Shown here piece by piece: positions 18,849 through 28,242 of a stretch of DNA of 64,000 nt; within the stretch, counting starts at the first letter, position 1, and each line of letters starts with the position of its first letter. The stretch spans positions 1 to 64,000 of the forward strand of contig SSSZ01000098.1 in the NCBI GenBank assembly GCA_009469675.1. Reading direction: 5' to 3'. The stretch comes from Azonexaceae bacterium (GTDB lineage: Bacteria; Pseudomonadota; Gammaproteobacteria; Burkholderiales; Rhodocyclaceae). Under the pieces are notes generated by a model. It saw only the letters and a program-made list of their open reading frames with translations. It had not been told where the DNA came from and searched no databases. The position numbers and the translations under genes are program-made.

Positions 18849-21800
18849 ATGAACCTTGAATCCTTTCTTTACCGTTGTTTTTTTGGCCTATTTGTCAGTC
18901 TCGGACTGCTTAATCCAGCCTGCTCTGGCGAAGAGGTAGTCCCGAGAACAGTACACGATATTCTCGCAGCAATTGATCAATTGCCAGTTGACCATGCGCA
19001 GCTCGCTGCGGCCCGCGCAGTTCTTGATACCCCGGTACCGGAGGGATTGAACCGCACCGACTTGGCCAATTTTCATCATAAGCGCGGCCGAGCAGCCATG
19101 GAACTTGGCATGGTTGGAGCGCAATTGACCGAGTTGCGAAAAGCCATGGATTTGGGTGGAGGTGCTTATCCCTGGCAGGTCTTGCAAGAATTGGCTATTG
19201 CGGAGTATTTGGCGGGAAATTTTCGTTCCGCCATCGATTTGACGATGAAATCCCAAATCAATGCCACTCAGAGCCGGATGGGAGGGGCTGTGTTTGGTAA
19301 TGGCACATTGTTGTCCACCTTGTATCTCCGCTTGGGGGACATGGAAACGGCGCTAAGACATGCGCGTGACGCGGATGCTCAATTAACCCTCCTCAAACGC
19401 TGGTCTGGATGGCCAGATTACGAATCGTCGTGGCTTTCTAGCGCAAACAACATGTTTGGCCGGATCGATATGTCCGCGGGACGATTGGCCGATGCCGAGG
19501 CACGATTTCGCCGCGCCCTCGATTACGCCAAACGGGATGTTCCCTTTGCCGAAATTCGGCTGTCGCGATATCCGCAGGCCCCGCCCAAGGTGACGGTTGA
19601 GAACAAGGTTGATTACGCTGAATTATCGTTGATCGACGCTTTGGTTGCGCAGTCGCGCTTAGCTGAAGCCGAGCTGCATGCGCGTTATCTCGTGAAAAGA
19701 GCAATCGAGCGGACGGGGCAGGACAGCGTCCACTCGCTCATCATGATTTGGGGCCTCGCACGGGTGCTTTTCGAACAGGATCGCCTTGCAGAAACCTTGC
19801 TGCTCGTTGATCGGGGGCTAAATAAGTTCTCGCTCCTCGGAGTGCCGTCCACTGCCTATGTGGTCGCCCAGTACCGCAGGTTGAAAGCCGGTGCATTATC
19901 GGGCCAGGGCCAGTTTCGGGACGCCATCGGGGAGTTTGAAGCGCTTAAGGCGGCGTTGGCTGATGATCCCCAACTGGCAGAAGCTGTGGGCGCCCCAACG
20001 ACCAGTTGGGTTCTGGCGCTATTGGGCGCGAAGCGCGATCACGAAGCACTTGCTCTGGCCGAGAACCTTACACGCCAGTTACATGAGCGCATGGGACGGA
20101 ATGCCTACGATGCAGCGGAAGCTTTAGGGTTCTATGGGGTTGCGTTAGCTGCCAATCACCGAATCAGCGAGGCCTTTGACGCGCTCAAAGCTGCGCTGGA
20201 TGTGCTGGGTCCAAAGGCCGTAGAAAGTACAGAGCGCTCAGGACGTCGATTTCGGCATCTGAATTTCATCGCGGAGCACTACCTTGCAGTTCTGCTCAAA
20301 CTACAGGGTAGCCCTGACGAGAAGCTGAAGGGAATCAATGCGAGCGCCGAAGCTTTTGTTGTCGCGGACATGTTGCGGGGACAAAGCGTACAGCAGGCTA
20401 TGCTTGCATCCTCGTCACGAGCGGCTTCTGGCAATCCCGAACTCGCCAAGCTTGTCCGTGATGAACAGGATCTGCGCCAGGAAAGAGACTCAACCCTGAA
20501 AATTCTGGCCGACCTCATGTCCCGCCCGGTGGAACAATTGCTACCGCAAGTAATTGCCAAGATGCAGGTCAGGGTCTCGGAACTTGACGGGGCTTTGAAA
20601 CTATCCGGCGAGGCGATACGCAATCGCTTTCCTGACTATGCCGATCTAATTTCGCCGCGTCCGGCGCGTGTCGAACACATTCAGTCAGTCCTGCGCCCCG
20701 GAGAGGTGCTAATGAGTATCTTACCCGGCGATGGCACCAGTTTCGTTTGGGCGGTACCGGCTAAAGGCGACATGGTGTTTGCCAAGGTCAATCTCGGCAA
20801 GGAAGCCATAATGAGCATGGTCGATCGACTGCGCAAAGCAGTCGACCCGGGCGATGTCGATCTGTCCAGACTTCCCGCCTACGACGGGGAGACGGCATTC
20901 GGGTTATTCCATGCATTGCTGCAGCCTGTAATGGATGTGTGGCGGGGTAGTCCTCATCTCATCGTCGTTGCAGGTGGCTCACTCACCAGATTGCCTTTTG
21001 GCATGCTGCTGACAGCACCCCCTCCGGCAAAACACGACTATTCCGAGTGGCCGTGGCTGATCCGGGAGGCTGCGATTAGTCACCTGCCAGCGGCGTCTTC
21101 CTTAATTACCCTGCGCCGCATGAAGCCATCGGCGCAAGATCGCTTCGAATTTGCAGGTTTCGGAGATCCGGATTTTCAAGGAACCGCAAAGGTGACAGTG
21201 AGCGGAACCCAGCAGGGGTTGCGCAAGGTGGCAATCCCTCTGGATTTGCGGGGTGCCGCCCTGCGAGGGGACAACCTCGGTTGGATTGACTATGCGCATC
21301 TCTCTCCGCTGCCGGAAACCCGGGAGGAGATTCTGGCCTTGGCACAGGTGTTGGGTGCCGATACCAAGCGGGATGTATTTTTAGGGAGCAGCGCGAGCAG
21401 GGACAGTGTGTTGCAAGCCGACCTTGGGCGTCGCAAAGTGATCGCGTTTGCGACTCACGGACTGGTACGGGGAGAGTTTCCAGGAGTTGACCAACCGGCG
21501 TTGGCGCTGGCAAATCCGGGCGGCGGCAAGCATGGGTTGCTAACTCTGAACGATATCCTTGGGTTGAAGCTCGACGCGGACTGGGTCGTTTTATCCGCTT
21601 GCAATACTGCTGCGGGGGATGGCAGCGGAGCTGAGGCCGTATCGGGCCTCGGTAGAGCCTTCTTCTATGCGGGCAGTCGTTCGCTGCTTGTTACTCACTG
21701 GCCGGTCGAGTCCGCGTCAGCCAAGTGGCTCGTGGTGGGAATCTTCGAACGGCTGTCAAAAAATCCGGGTTTAAGCCGGGCAGAGGCCTTGCGGCAATCC

Positions 21801-21908
21801 ATGCTTGCGCAACTGAAACGCGGCGAATTCCCGGGGAAAATCAACGTTTCTTATGGGCACCCGCTTTTTTGGGCACCCTACGTATTGGTGGGGGACGGCG
21901 CGAAATAG
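18849..21908 (+). CDS. Exported TPR-CHAT (caspase-like) protein, copy 1
   Basis: A 1019-residue protein with helical TPR-like repeats over the first two thirds and a C-terminal CHAT protease domain. The presumed catalytic pair is intact: His870 (FATHGL) and Cys918 (VVLSACNTA). The GLGRAFFYAG and VTHWPVES motifs after the Cys are typical. The ATG at 18849 has a GGAG box 8 bases upstream and yields a hydrophobic leader (about residues 7-27) ending NPACSG, so the protein is probably exported; the lipobox match is poor. The gene is clearly AT-richer than its neighbours and uses rarer codons, which suggests separate acquisition. It faces the CHAT copy 2 operon. Its substrate is unknown. Confidence 0.85.
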   Translation: MNLESFLYRCFFGLFVSLGLLNPACSGEEVVPRTVHDILAAIDQLPVDHAQLAAARAVLDTPVPEGLNRTDLANFHHKRGRAAMELGMVGAQLTELRKAMDLGGGAYPWQVLQELAIAEYLAGNFRSAIDLTMKSQINATQSRMGGAVFGNGTLLSTLYLRLGDMETALRHARDADAQLTLLKRWSGWPDYESSWLSSANNMFGRIDMSAGRLADAEARFRRALDYAKRDVPFAEIRLSRYPQAPPKVTVENKVDYAELSLIDALVAQSRLAEAELHARYLVKRAIERTGQDSVHSLIMIWGLARVLFEQDRLAETLLLVDRGLNKFSLLGVPSTAYVVAQYRRLKAGALSGQGQFRDAIGEFEALKAALADDPQLAEAVGAPTTSWVLALLGAKRDHEALALAENLTRQLHERMGRNAYDAAEALGFYGVALAANHRISEAFDALKAALDVLGPKAVESTERSGRRFRHLNFIAEHYLAVLLKLQGSPDEKLKGINASAEAFVVADMLRGQSVQQAMLASSSRAASGNPELAKLVRDEQDLRQERDSTLKILADLMSRPVEQLLPQVIAKMQVRVSELDGALKLSGEAIRNRFPDYADLISPRPARVEHIQSVLRPGEVLMSILPGDGTSFVWAVPAKGDMVFAKVNLGKEAIMSMVDRLRKAVDPGDVDLSRLPAYDGETAFGLFHALLQPVMDVWRGSPHLIVVAGGSLTRLPFGMLLTAPPPAKHDYSEWPWLIREAAISHLPAASSLITLRRMKPSAQDRFEFAGFGDPDFQGTAKVTVSGTQQGLRKVAIPLDLRGAALRGDNLGWIDYAHLSPLPETREEILALAQVLGADTKRDVFLGSSASRDSVLQADLGRRKVIAFATHGLVRGEFPGVDQPALALANPGGGKHGLLTLNDILGLKLDADWVVLSACNTAAGDGSGAEAVSGLGRAFFYAGSRSLLVTHWPVESASAKWLVVGIFERLSKNPGLSRAEALRQSMLAQLKRGEFPGKINVSYGHPLFWAPYVLVGDGAK

Positions 21909-21931
21909 CACCTTCGGGTTGGATCGAGTCG

Positions 21932-22270
21932 CTAGTCTTGAAAGCCGTCAGTACTATTCTTCGCAAGGCGGTTGGCAAAGACGCTCATTTCCTTCGCTGC
22001 CTGAATATCGCCACGGGCCTGGGCGATCGAGATGCCGCTTTTGTACGCCGCCAGTGCTTGCGACTGGCGGCCGGTCTTGGATAGCGCATTACCCAGGGCT
22101 TTCCATGCTGCCGAATAATTGGGGTCTTGTTCCACAGCAGCCTGGAAGGCCGCCGCTGCCTGTTCTAGGGCGCCAGCCTTTAGGTATTCATTCCCCAGCG
22201 AGAAGCGGAGCAGGGCGCCGTCGCGGGGCCCGCCGACGAGTTTTTCCAGGGCTGCGATGCGCGGATTCAT
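21932..22270 (-). CDS. Small tetratricopeptide-repeat protein
   Basis: A 112-residue protein with no signal peptide, consisting almost entirely of two to three TPR units (LLRFSLGNEYLKAGALEQAA, YSAAWKALGNALSKTGRQSQ). It begins inside the last codons of the upstream CHAT gene (4-base overlap), so it is the last member of the cyclase-FecR-CHAT operon. TPR proteins act as docking modules; a partner in the same operon is inferred only from coupling. Confidence 0.85.
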   Translation of the reverse strand: MNPRIAALEKLVGGPRDGALLRFSLGNEYLKAGALEQAAAAFQAAVEQDPNYSAAWKALGNALSKTGRQSQALAAYKSGISIAQARGDIQAAKEMSVFANRLAKNSTDGFQD

Positions 22271-25212
22271 GGTCTTCTTTCTCCTCCCCCGTCGCCGACC
22301 AAGGCAAAAGGCGCCCAGAACAGCGGGTGGGCATAGCTCAAGGTCTCAATTTCCCTTTGGTCCATCAGTTTCAGTTGGGCGTGCCGTAGTGCGTCGGCGC
22401 GGCTGCCTCCCCGGCCGGCGAAGAGCGTGCTCACCAGTCGGCGGGCTGAGGTGCTTTCCACCGGCCAGTGGGTGACCAGCAAGGCGCGGGCGCCGGCGAA
22501 GAAGAAGCCGCGGCCGAGACCGGAAAGGGCTTCAGCTGCCTCGGCGTCGGCGCCGGCGGTATTGCAGGCCGAGAGTACCACCCAATCAGCGTCAAGCTTG
22601 AGGCCAAGGACGTCGGAGAGGGTGAGAAGCGGGGACTCGTCGCCGCCGGGCACAAGCGTCATGGCCAGGGCGGGTTCGTCGAGGCCAGGCAGCTCGCCGG
22701 GTTGCAGGCCGTGGGTGGCGAAGGCGATGATGGCAGAGCGCGACAGGTCGCGGTGCAGCACCGCTTCACGGGAGGCCTGTTGGCCGAGGACTGCGGCTTC
22801 CGGTTTGGCGTGCAGGGTTTTGGCCAGGATCAGCACCTCCTCCCGGGTATCGGGGAGCGGCGGCAGCGCCTGGTAAGCCGTCCGCAGGGCCGAACCATCA
22901 CTCGCGCCGTCGGATCGGCGGGCCGGAGCCTTGCGGAACTGGCCGGTGGACGGTGTCGGGGGTGCGCCAAAATCCGGATCTCCGAAGCCCACGAAGGGCT
23001 GGCGGCCAACTCTGGCGGGGGGATGGCGGCGCAGGGTGACGAATGCAGCGGCGGATGGCACGTGGGAGATGGCGCGGTCGCGAATCAGCCACGGGATGTC
23101 GGCGTAGCTCGCGAAGGGTAGCGTGGTGTCGGCGACGACGGCCGGCCGCTCCACCAGTAGGCTGAAGGGTATGCGGGCCAAGGGGCCGGAGGTGCCGATG
23201 ACCAGATGTCGGGCGTGTTTCCAGGCTGGGCGCAGAGGCTCCAGCAACTGCCGGTAGAGGTCGTGGGCGGTGGCGATGTCGAAGGCCGGCAGCCGTTCCA
23301 GGGGAGTGTCGCCGACGTCGAGGGCGGCTCGCAGGCGGCCTATCGCTTGGGCGGCGGCGGCTCTGCCCAGCTTGGCGACGTGGAGGTGGATGCCGTCGGG
23401 GGCGACGGCGAAGACGTAGGTCGCGTCGGGGGCACTGTACAGGCTGAGGAAGACCTCGTCTGGCGCCAGCTCGCCGGCCACCGCCGCCGGGCTGGGCGGG
23501 GCGGGGCGCACCAGGCGGTCGTAATCGGGGAATTGCCGCCGCAGCTCGGCGAGCAGATCCTGGCGGCGCTTCTCCAGGCGCTGGATACGGGGCCGTAGTT
23601 CGCGGAGGTCGGCGTCGTCGGCCTGGGATTCCCCGTTGCCGAGGGCGCGGTAGAGAGCGGCCAGTTCGCCGCCCAGGTTCTGCTCGTCGCGGATAAGGGC
23701 AGCCAGGGCCGGGTTGCCGGCATTGCTACGGGCGGCGCTGGCGGTGATGGCCTGCTGCACCCGGCCGGCCCCCAGCGCGTCGGCGATGGTGAAGGCCTCT
23801 TCAAGGGCGCCGGCGGTGTTCGGCTGGCGGGTGAGGAGAGCCAGGTAGGCCTCCAGGATCAGGCGGTGGCGCAATTGGGCGACCGCCGGTTCCTCGGCGC
23901 TGGAATCACTGCCGCCGCGTGCCGTGCGGGCTTCGAGATAGCTGCGGAAGAGGGGCAGGGCGGTGGCGTCACGCCCCCGGGCGGCGAGGATGAGAGCCCG
24001 CATGCCGTTGGCGGTGACCACGTCGGGATGCTCCGGGCCGTAGCTGTTGCCCAGGCTGGTCAGGGAAGCGTCGATGCGCTTTTCGGCTTCCGCCAGCCGC
24101 CCGACCATGGCCCGCACCAGGGCGCGGTCGGTGCCGCCCCGCAGCAGTTCGCGGGCCGGTCCAAGCCTCTGTCCACGGCCCTCACTCTTACCGCGCCCGT
24201 CATTGGGCATCGTCTCCGCGGTGGCCGCCTCCAACTCCTCAAAGGCTTGCCGGGATTCTTCCCAGCGACCAAGGGCCATCAGCGTCTGGGCTCGGCTCTT
24301 CCGCGCCCGGATCAGGTTGGCGGCGAGGTCGCCGCGGCCGCTGGAGCGCAGATCGACGATTACTTGGTCGAAGGTGGCCAGCGCTCGCTCAAAGCGGCGA
24401 CTGGCCAGAAGCACATCGCCGTAGCGCTTGAGGGCCGAGGTAAGGTAGGGGCGCTGGCCGTCGGTGGTACGGGCGGCGGCGAGCCATTCGAGGGCCGCCA
24501 GTTCGGCGGCCCCCAGGCGGCCGGACTGGAGACTGACGCTGATCAGCTCGGAAAACCAGGTGGCGCGATCGCCTTCCGAGGTGGCGAGGTCGCGCTCGGC
24601 GAAGGCGGTGGCCTTGCCGGGGCCGCTGGTCCATATCCGACGATCGGCATCGTTGCGGGCCAGAGCCCGCTGCAAAGAGGAGGCGGCGGCTTCGATACGG
24701 CCCTCGGTGCGCAGCAGGATGGCCTCGGTGCCGGCCTGACGGGAGAGGAAGCGCTGACCGAAGAGGCGGCTTACCGGATCGTCGGGCGGCAGCTTGGCGA
24801 GGACTGCGTTGCCCTGTTCCCAGAGGGCACGGGCACCGGCAGCATCGCCGGCGTTGGCTCGCTGCTGGGCGTCGTGGTAGTAGAGGCCGATGAGGGCGCC
24901 ATGCTGGGGCCGAGGGTGGTCGATCAGGCGTTGGCGGACCTGGGCGGCGCGGTCAAAATTGCCCGCCGCCCGCTCCGCCAAATAGAGATTGAGTAGAAAG
25001 GCTGGCTGCCTCGGCTTGCCGTCCAGAACCTCGACCAGTTCGCGCAGGATTTCCAGGCTGCGCACCGGTTTCCGGTCGCGGCGAGCTTGGCGTTCCTCGG
25101 CCTCAAGGCGGCTGATGCGAGCCTCCGGCGTTTCGCCTGCGGGCGCCTCCGCAGCCCGCAAGGGAGCGCCCAGAGTCAGGGCAACCAGTGCGGCGGCGAG
25201 GGCGGAGCGCAT
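22267..25212 (-). CDS. Exported TPR-CHAT (caspase-like) protein, copy 2
   Basis: A 981-residue paralogue of the CHAT protein encoded at 18849-21908. A Sec-type signal peptide (residues 1 to about 20, ending LRAAEA) is followed by a charged coiled helix and repeated TPR-like helices to about residue 500, then a CHAT domain. His834 (FATHGLQPGE) and Cys883 (VVLSACNTAG) form the expected dyad, spaced almost the same as in copy 1 (49 against 48). The C-terminal HPLFWAPFALVGDG is shared with copy 1. Composition is GC-rich like the chromosome. It starts 3 bases after the FecR-like gene, so the two are cotranscribed. Confidence 0.88.
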   Translation of the reverse strand: MRSALAAALVALTLGAPLRAAEAPAGETPEARISRLEAEERQARRDRKPVRSLEILRELVEVLDGKPRQPAFLLNLYLAERAAGNFDRAAQVRQRLIDHPRPQHGALIGLYYHDAQQRANAGDAAGARALWEQGNAVLAKLPPDDPVSRLFGQRFLSRQAGTEAILLRTEGRIEAAASSLQRALARNDADRRIWTSGPGKATAFAERDLATSEGDRATWFSELISVSLQSGRLGAAELAALEWLAAARTTDGQRPYLTSALKRYGDVLLASRRFERALATFDQVIVDLRSSGRGDLAANLIRARKSRAQTLMALGRWEESRQAFEELEAATAETMPNDGRGKSEGRGQRLGPARELLRGGTDRALVRAMVGRLAEAEKRIDASLTSLGNSYGPEHPDVVTANGMRALILAARGRDATALPLFRSYLEARTARGGSDSSAEEPAVAQLRHRLILEAYLALLTRQPNTAGALEEAFTIADALGAGRVQQAITASAARSNAGNPALAALIRDEQNLGGELAALYRALGNGESQADDADLRELRPRIQRLEKRRQDLLAELRRQFPDYDRLVRPAPPSPAAVAGELAPDEVFLSLYSAPDATYVFAVAPDGIHLHVAKLGRAAAAQAIGRLRAALDVGDTPLERLPAFDIATAHDLYRQLLEPLRPAWKHARHLVIGTSGPLARIPFSLLVERPAVVADTTLPFASYADIPWLIRDRAISHVPSAAAFVTLRRHPPARVGRQPFVGFGDPDFGAPPTPSTGQFRKAPARRSDGASDGSALRTAYQALPPLPDTREEVLILAKTLHAKPEAAVLGQQASREAVLHRDLSRSAIIAFATHGLQPGELPGLDEPALAMTLVPGGDESPLLTLSDVLGLKLDADWVVLSACNTAGADAEAAEALSGLGRGFFFAGARALLVTHWPVESTSARRLVSTLFAGRGGSRADALRHAQLKLMDQREIETLSYAHPLFWAPFALVGDGGGERRP

Positions 25213-25215
25213 GGG

Positions 25216-25851
25216 CTAGGGCTTGCCGGCGGGCGCCTGGTATTGCTCGAGCAGGGCCTTCACCTCGGGCCGGTTCGGCTGTTTCTTATGGAGGGCAGCC
25301 AGGTAGGGGGCGAGGAGTTCGGGATCCCGGCGCTCGCGAACGAGGCCGATCATCGACAGCTCGGGCAGGATGTCGTCGGGGTCGGCGGCGGCGGTCCATT
25401 TGAGGTAATCGGCGTGGGCCCTGGCGATGGTGCCGTCGTCGGGGAAAGGCCGGGAGCTGCGCAGGGTCAGGCTGCCCAGGCGCTGGACGTTGCCGGCCTG
25501 ATCGAGGCTCTGGCGGCTGGGGACGCCCTTGGCCTCGCTCACCGCCGCCGGCTTGCCGCTCACCGCCGTGCTGCCGTCAGTGCCAGCCTTGAAGGCGGCG
25601 GCGCCCTTCCACAGTTCCCGGCGCCTGGCATCGAAATAGACGATCTGGGCTTCGCTGCCGGCGGCCAGAGTGAGGACGTCGCCGTCACGCACCTTCATGA
25701 AAGGGGTGGCGCGGAAGCTGTTGCCACCGCCGCTTTTGACGGTGACCTCGCCGGCTAGGCGGTCGAGGATGCCTACGTCGCCAGCCGCCCGTACGGCGAT
25801 GGCACCAGTGGCGAGGATAAGGGCAATGAAGAGGTGGGCAAGACGCTTCAT
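25216..25851 (-). CDS. Exported FecR-like domain protein
   Basis: A 211-residue protein with a signal peptide (residues 1 to about 22, LILATGAIAVRAA) and an N-terminal FecR-like beta domain: GDVGILDRLAGEVTVKSGGG, then MKVRDGDVLTLAAGSEAQIV. The C-terminal part is helical (PELLAPYLAALHKKQPNRPE). Unlike the anti-sigma FecR proteins it has no cytoplasmic domain or membrane helix, so it is probably a soluble periplasmic ligand or scaffold protein. Its start overlaps the cyclase stop by 4 bases and its stop lies 3 bases before the CHAT gene. Confidence 0.8.
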   Translation of the reverse strand: MKRLAHLFIALILATGAIAVRAAGDVGILDRLAGEVTVKSGGGNSFRATPFMKVRDGDVLTLAAGSEAQIVYFDARRRELWKGAAAFKAGTDGSTAVSGKPAAVSEAKGVPSRQSLDQAGNVQRLGSLTLRSSRPFPDDGTIARAHADYLKWTAAADPDDILPELSMIGLVRERRDPELLAPYLAALHKKQPNRPEVKALLEQYQAPAGKP

Positions 25852-27695
25852 GTCGGGCTCCGTATTGATTTGTTCTGCTCGTATGGTATTTCAACCACCT
25901 CGAAAGGGGCAGCTTTTCCTTTGAGGGTGACCTGCCGCCGGTCGCCGGTCGGCAGCCCGGCGGCGGCCGCGGCGGCGGCACTGGCCACGATGCGCCAGCC
26001 GAGTTCCTTGCTCGCCGATTCGAGGCGCGAGGCGATGTTTACCGTGTCGCCGATGGCGGTGAATTCGACCCGCCGTTCGGTACCCAGGTTGCCCACCACC
26101 GCCCCTCCCGAGTGAATGCCGATGCCGATGGCGAAGGGCGGCAGATCGCGGCCGGCAAAGCGGTGGGCGACCCAGGTGGCGAAGTCATCCGCTGCCGCAG
26201 CGATGGCGCGGGCCGCCTCCACGGCGCGCCGGGGGTGGTCAGGGAGCGGCAGGGGGGCGCCGAAAACGGCCATGACGGCGTCACCGATGAACTTGTCCAC
26301 ATTGCCGCGGCCGGCCAGGATGGGGCCGCAGGCCCGCGGCAGCCAAGCGTTGAGCAGTTCGAACACCTCGTGGCTGTCGAGTTTTTCGGAGAGGGTGGTG
26401 AAGTTGCGAATGTCGAGGAAGAGCACGGTGACGTCGGCCGCCGCGCCGCCGGTGTCGGGCAGGGCCTCCCGTACCGCCATTTCGGCCACCTCGTCGGAGA
26501 CATAGCGGGCGAAAAGCTGGCGCAGCCGGCTGCGCTCCCGGGCCTCGCGGCCTGCCCGGGAGGAAAGGCCGCTCGCCCAGGCGCCGGCGATGCCGAGCAG
26601 CAGCGGGGTGGGGGCCAACCAGACGTCGACGTGAAAGAGAGCCAGGCTGACCAGCAGGCAGGCTCCGGCGAGGCCCGCCGTCAGGGCGGCGGTGACTGCC
26701 GGCCGTCGGCGCAGGGCGGTCCAGGCCAGCAGCAGGCCAAGCCCCATTGCCGCCAGGGGCGCTGCCCAAGGAGGTGGCACGGTGATGCGCCGCCCGCTCA
26801 GCCAAGCTTCAACGGTTTGGGCATGTACCTCGCCGCCGCTCATTAGGCGCGGCGGGGCAGTCGGCAGGGCGCGGGCGTAGGGGGTAAGCTGGAGATCCTG
26901 CAGCCGGGCGGATTCGGCGGCGATGATCACCACCCGGTCGCGCAGCAGGCGCACCGCCGGGTCGGCGGCAGCGTCGGCCTCGGTGAGGCGAGTCAGGGAG
27001 ACCCTGGGCACTGTTCCCGGTGGCCCGGCGAAGGGGATGGGAACGGCCCGGCGGTCGTCGTCGAAGCGGTGGCCGGGTTCAGCGGCCACGACCAGGCGGG
27101 CGGCCAGGGTGAGAGACGGCGCTTCCGCAGCCAGTGCCGGCGCCAGGCGGCGGATGAAGCCGTCGGCGTCGGCTTCCAGGTTGACCAGCCCGAGGTCGTC
27201 GCCGCCGCCGGGCAGCAGCAGGAGGTGGTCGGCGGGTGGCAGCAGGTCGGCCTCGCCTGGGCGCTCGGGGCGGGCCGCCGCCAGGACGATGCCGCCCGCG
27301 GCCAGGGCCTCCCGGTAGGGCGCCTCGTAGCCGCGGCCAGCCGGAGTGTCACCGGCCCCCAGGGCGGTGAGCCAGGTCTCGGCGCTGGTGGCGTGGATGA
27401 GGTCGATGCCGATGGCCCGTACTCCAACCGTACGCAGGGTGGCGATGGCGGCGCCCAGTTGGGGCTGCCAGAAGGCGAGGGGCGTGTCTTGGAAGCGGGT
27501 CAGGCTGGCATCGTCGATGGCGATGATGGCGGTTCGGGTCGGCATCGTTCGCTGGCCGGCAAGGCGATGCCACGCGTCGTAGCAGAAGAGGTCAAGCGTT
27601 GCCAGCCAGGGAATGAAAGGCGCCAGGATTGTCAGCAGGGCGGCGCCAAGGGTGCCGCCGGCCAAGTGGCGAAGCGGACGGCCGGTGGCGCTCAC
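25848..27695 (-). CDS. CHASE2-domain class III adenylate/guanylate cyclase
   Basis: A 615-residue membrane protein. An N-terminal helix and a periplasmic CHASE2 sensor domain (TAIIAIDDASLTRF, GVRAIGIDLI) occupy about residues 20-320. Three hydrophobic helices follow (about 325-395), then a cytoplasmic class III cyclase domain. Metal-binding Asp residues are seen in VLFLDIRNFT and DKFIGDAVMAVFG; the transition-state Arg lies in NIASRLES, and the purine-selecting Lys in VDKFIGD favours ATP. The gene opens a four-gene operon with FecR-like, CHAT and TPR genes and is divergent from ridA. Confidence 0.9.
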   Translation of the reverse strand: MSATGRPLRHLAGGTLGAALLTILAPFIPWLATLDLFCYDAWHRLAGQRTMPTRTAIIAIDDASLTRFQDTPLAFWQPQLGAAIATLRTVGVRAIGIDLIHATSAETWLTALGAGDTPAGRGYEAPYREALAAGGIVLAAARPERPGEADLLPPADHLLLLPGGGDDLGLVNLEADADGFIRRLAPALAAEAPSLTLAARLVVAAEPGHRFDDDRRAVPIPFAGPPGTVPRVSLTRLTEADAAADPAVRLLRDRVVIIAAESARLQDLQLTPYARALPTAPPRLMSGGEVHAQTVEAWLSGRRITVPPPWAAPLAAMGLGLLLAWTALRRRPAVTAALTAGLAGACLLVSLALFHVDVWLAPTPLLLGIAGAWASGLSSRAGREARERSRLRQLFARYVSDEVAEMAVREALPDTGGAAADVTVLFLDIRNFTTLSEKLDSHEVFELLNAWLPRACGPILAGRGNVDKFIGDAVMAVFGAPLPLPDHPRRAVEAARAIAAAADDFATWVAHRFAGRDLPPFAIGIGIHSGGAVVGNLGTERRVEFTAIGDTVNIASRLESASKELGWRIVASAAAAAAAGLPTGDRRQVTLKGKAAPFEVVEIPYEQNKSIRSPT

Positions 27696-27858
27696 GGGCG
27701 GCGATGGCGATTAGCGTTGCGTGGGGCCGGCGCTACAATGGCGGCTCTGCGCTTCGCCCCCTGGGCGGTGGCGCCTCCGGGTTTCGCGGCGTGGTTGGGC
27801 ATGGCGTTTCGTGGGGCCGGGGATTGGACAACACATTCTACGATCGGAAACTCCCATT

Positions 27859-28242
27859 ATGGCAAAGACAATTATCGCAACCCCCAAGGCGCCCGCGGCC
27901 ATCGGCACTTATTCCCAGGCGGTGCGGGTCGGCGACGCGGTTTACCTCTCGGGCCAGATCGGGCTGGACCCGGCCTCCATGCAGATGGTGGACGGCATCG
28001 ACGCCCAGATCGTCCGCGTCTTCGAGAACCTCAAGGCGGTGGCCGAGGCGGCCGGCGGGTCGCTCGCCGACGTGGTCAAGCTTAACGTCTTTCTCACCGA
28101 CCTCGCCCACTTCGCCAAGGTCAATGAAACCATGGCCCGCTATTTCAGCGAGCCCTTCCCGGCCCGTGCCGCGGTGGGGGTCAAGGAACTGCCGCGGGGC
28201 GCCCTGGTGGAGGCCGACGCGGTGATGCACCTGGGGGCATGA
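27859..28242 (+). CDS. ridA: RidA-family enamine/imine deaminase
   Basis: A 127-residue trimeric YjgF/RidA protein that hydrolyses reactive enamines and imines formed by PLP enzymes. Family motifs are complete: [43 protein letters not shown] and the C-terminal [20 protein letters not shown] with the ligand-binding Arg. The frame is open for 46 further codons upstream, but ATG 27859 gives the family start [19 protein letters not shown] hexamer at 27734-27739 may be a -10 element. Its stop overlaps the recG start by 4 bases. Confidence 0.93.
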   Translation: MAKTIIATPKAPAAIGTYSQAVRVGDAVYLSGQIGLDPASMQMVDGIDAQIVRVFENLKAVAEAAGGSLADVVKLNVFLTDLAHFAKVNETMARYFSEPFPARAAVGVKELPRGALVEADAVMHLGA

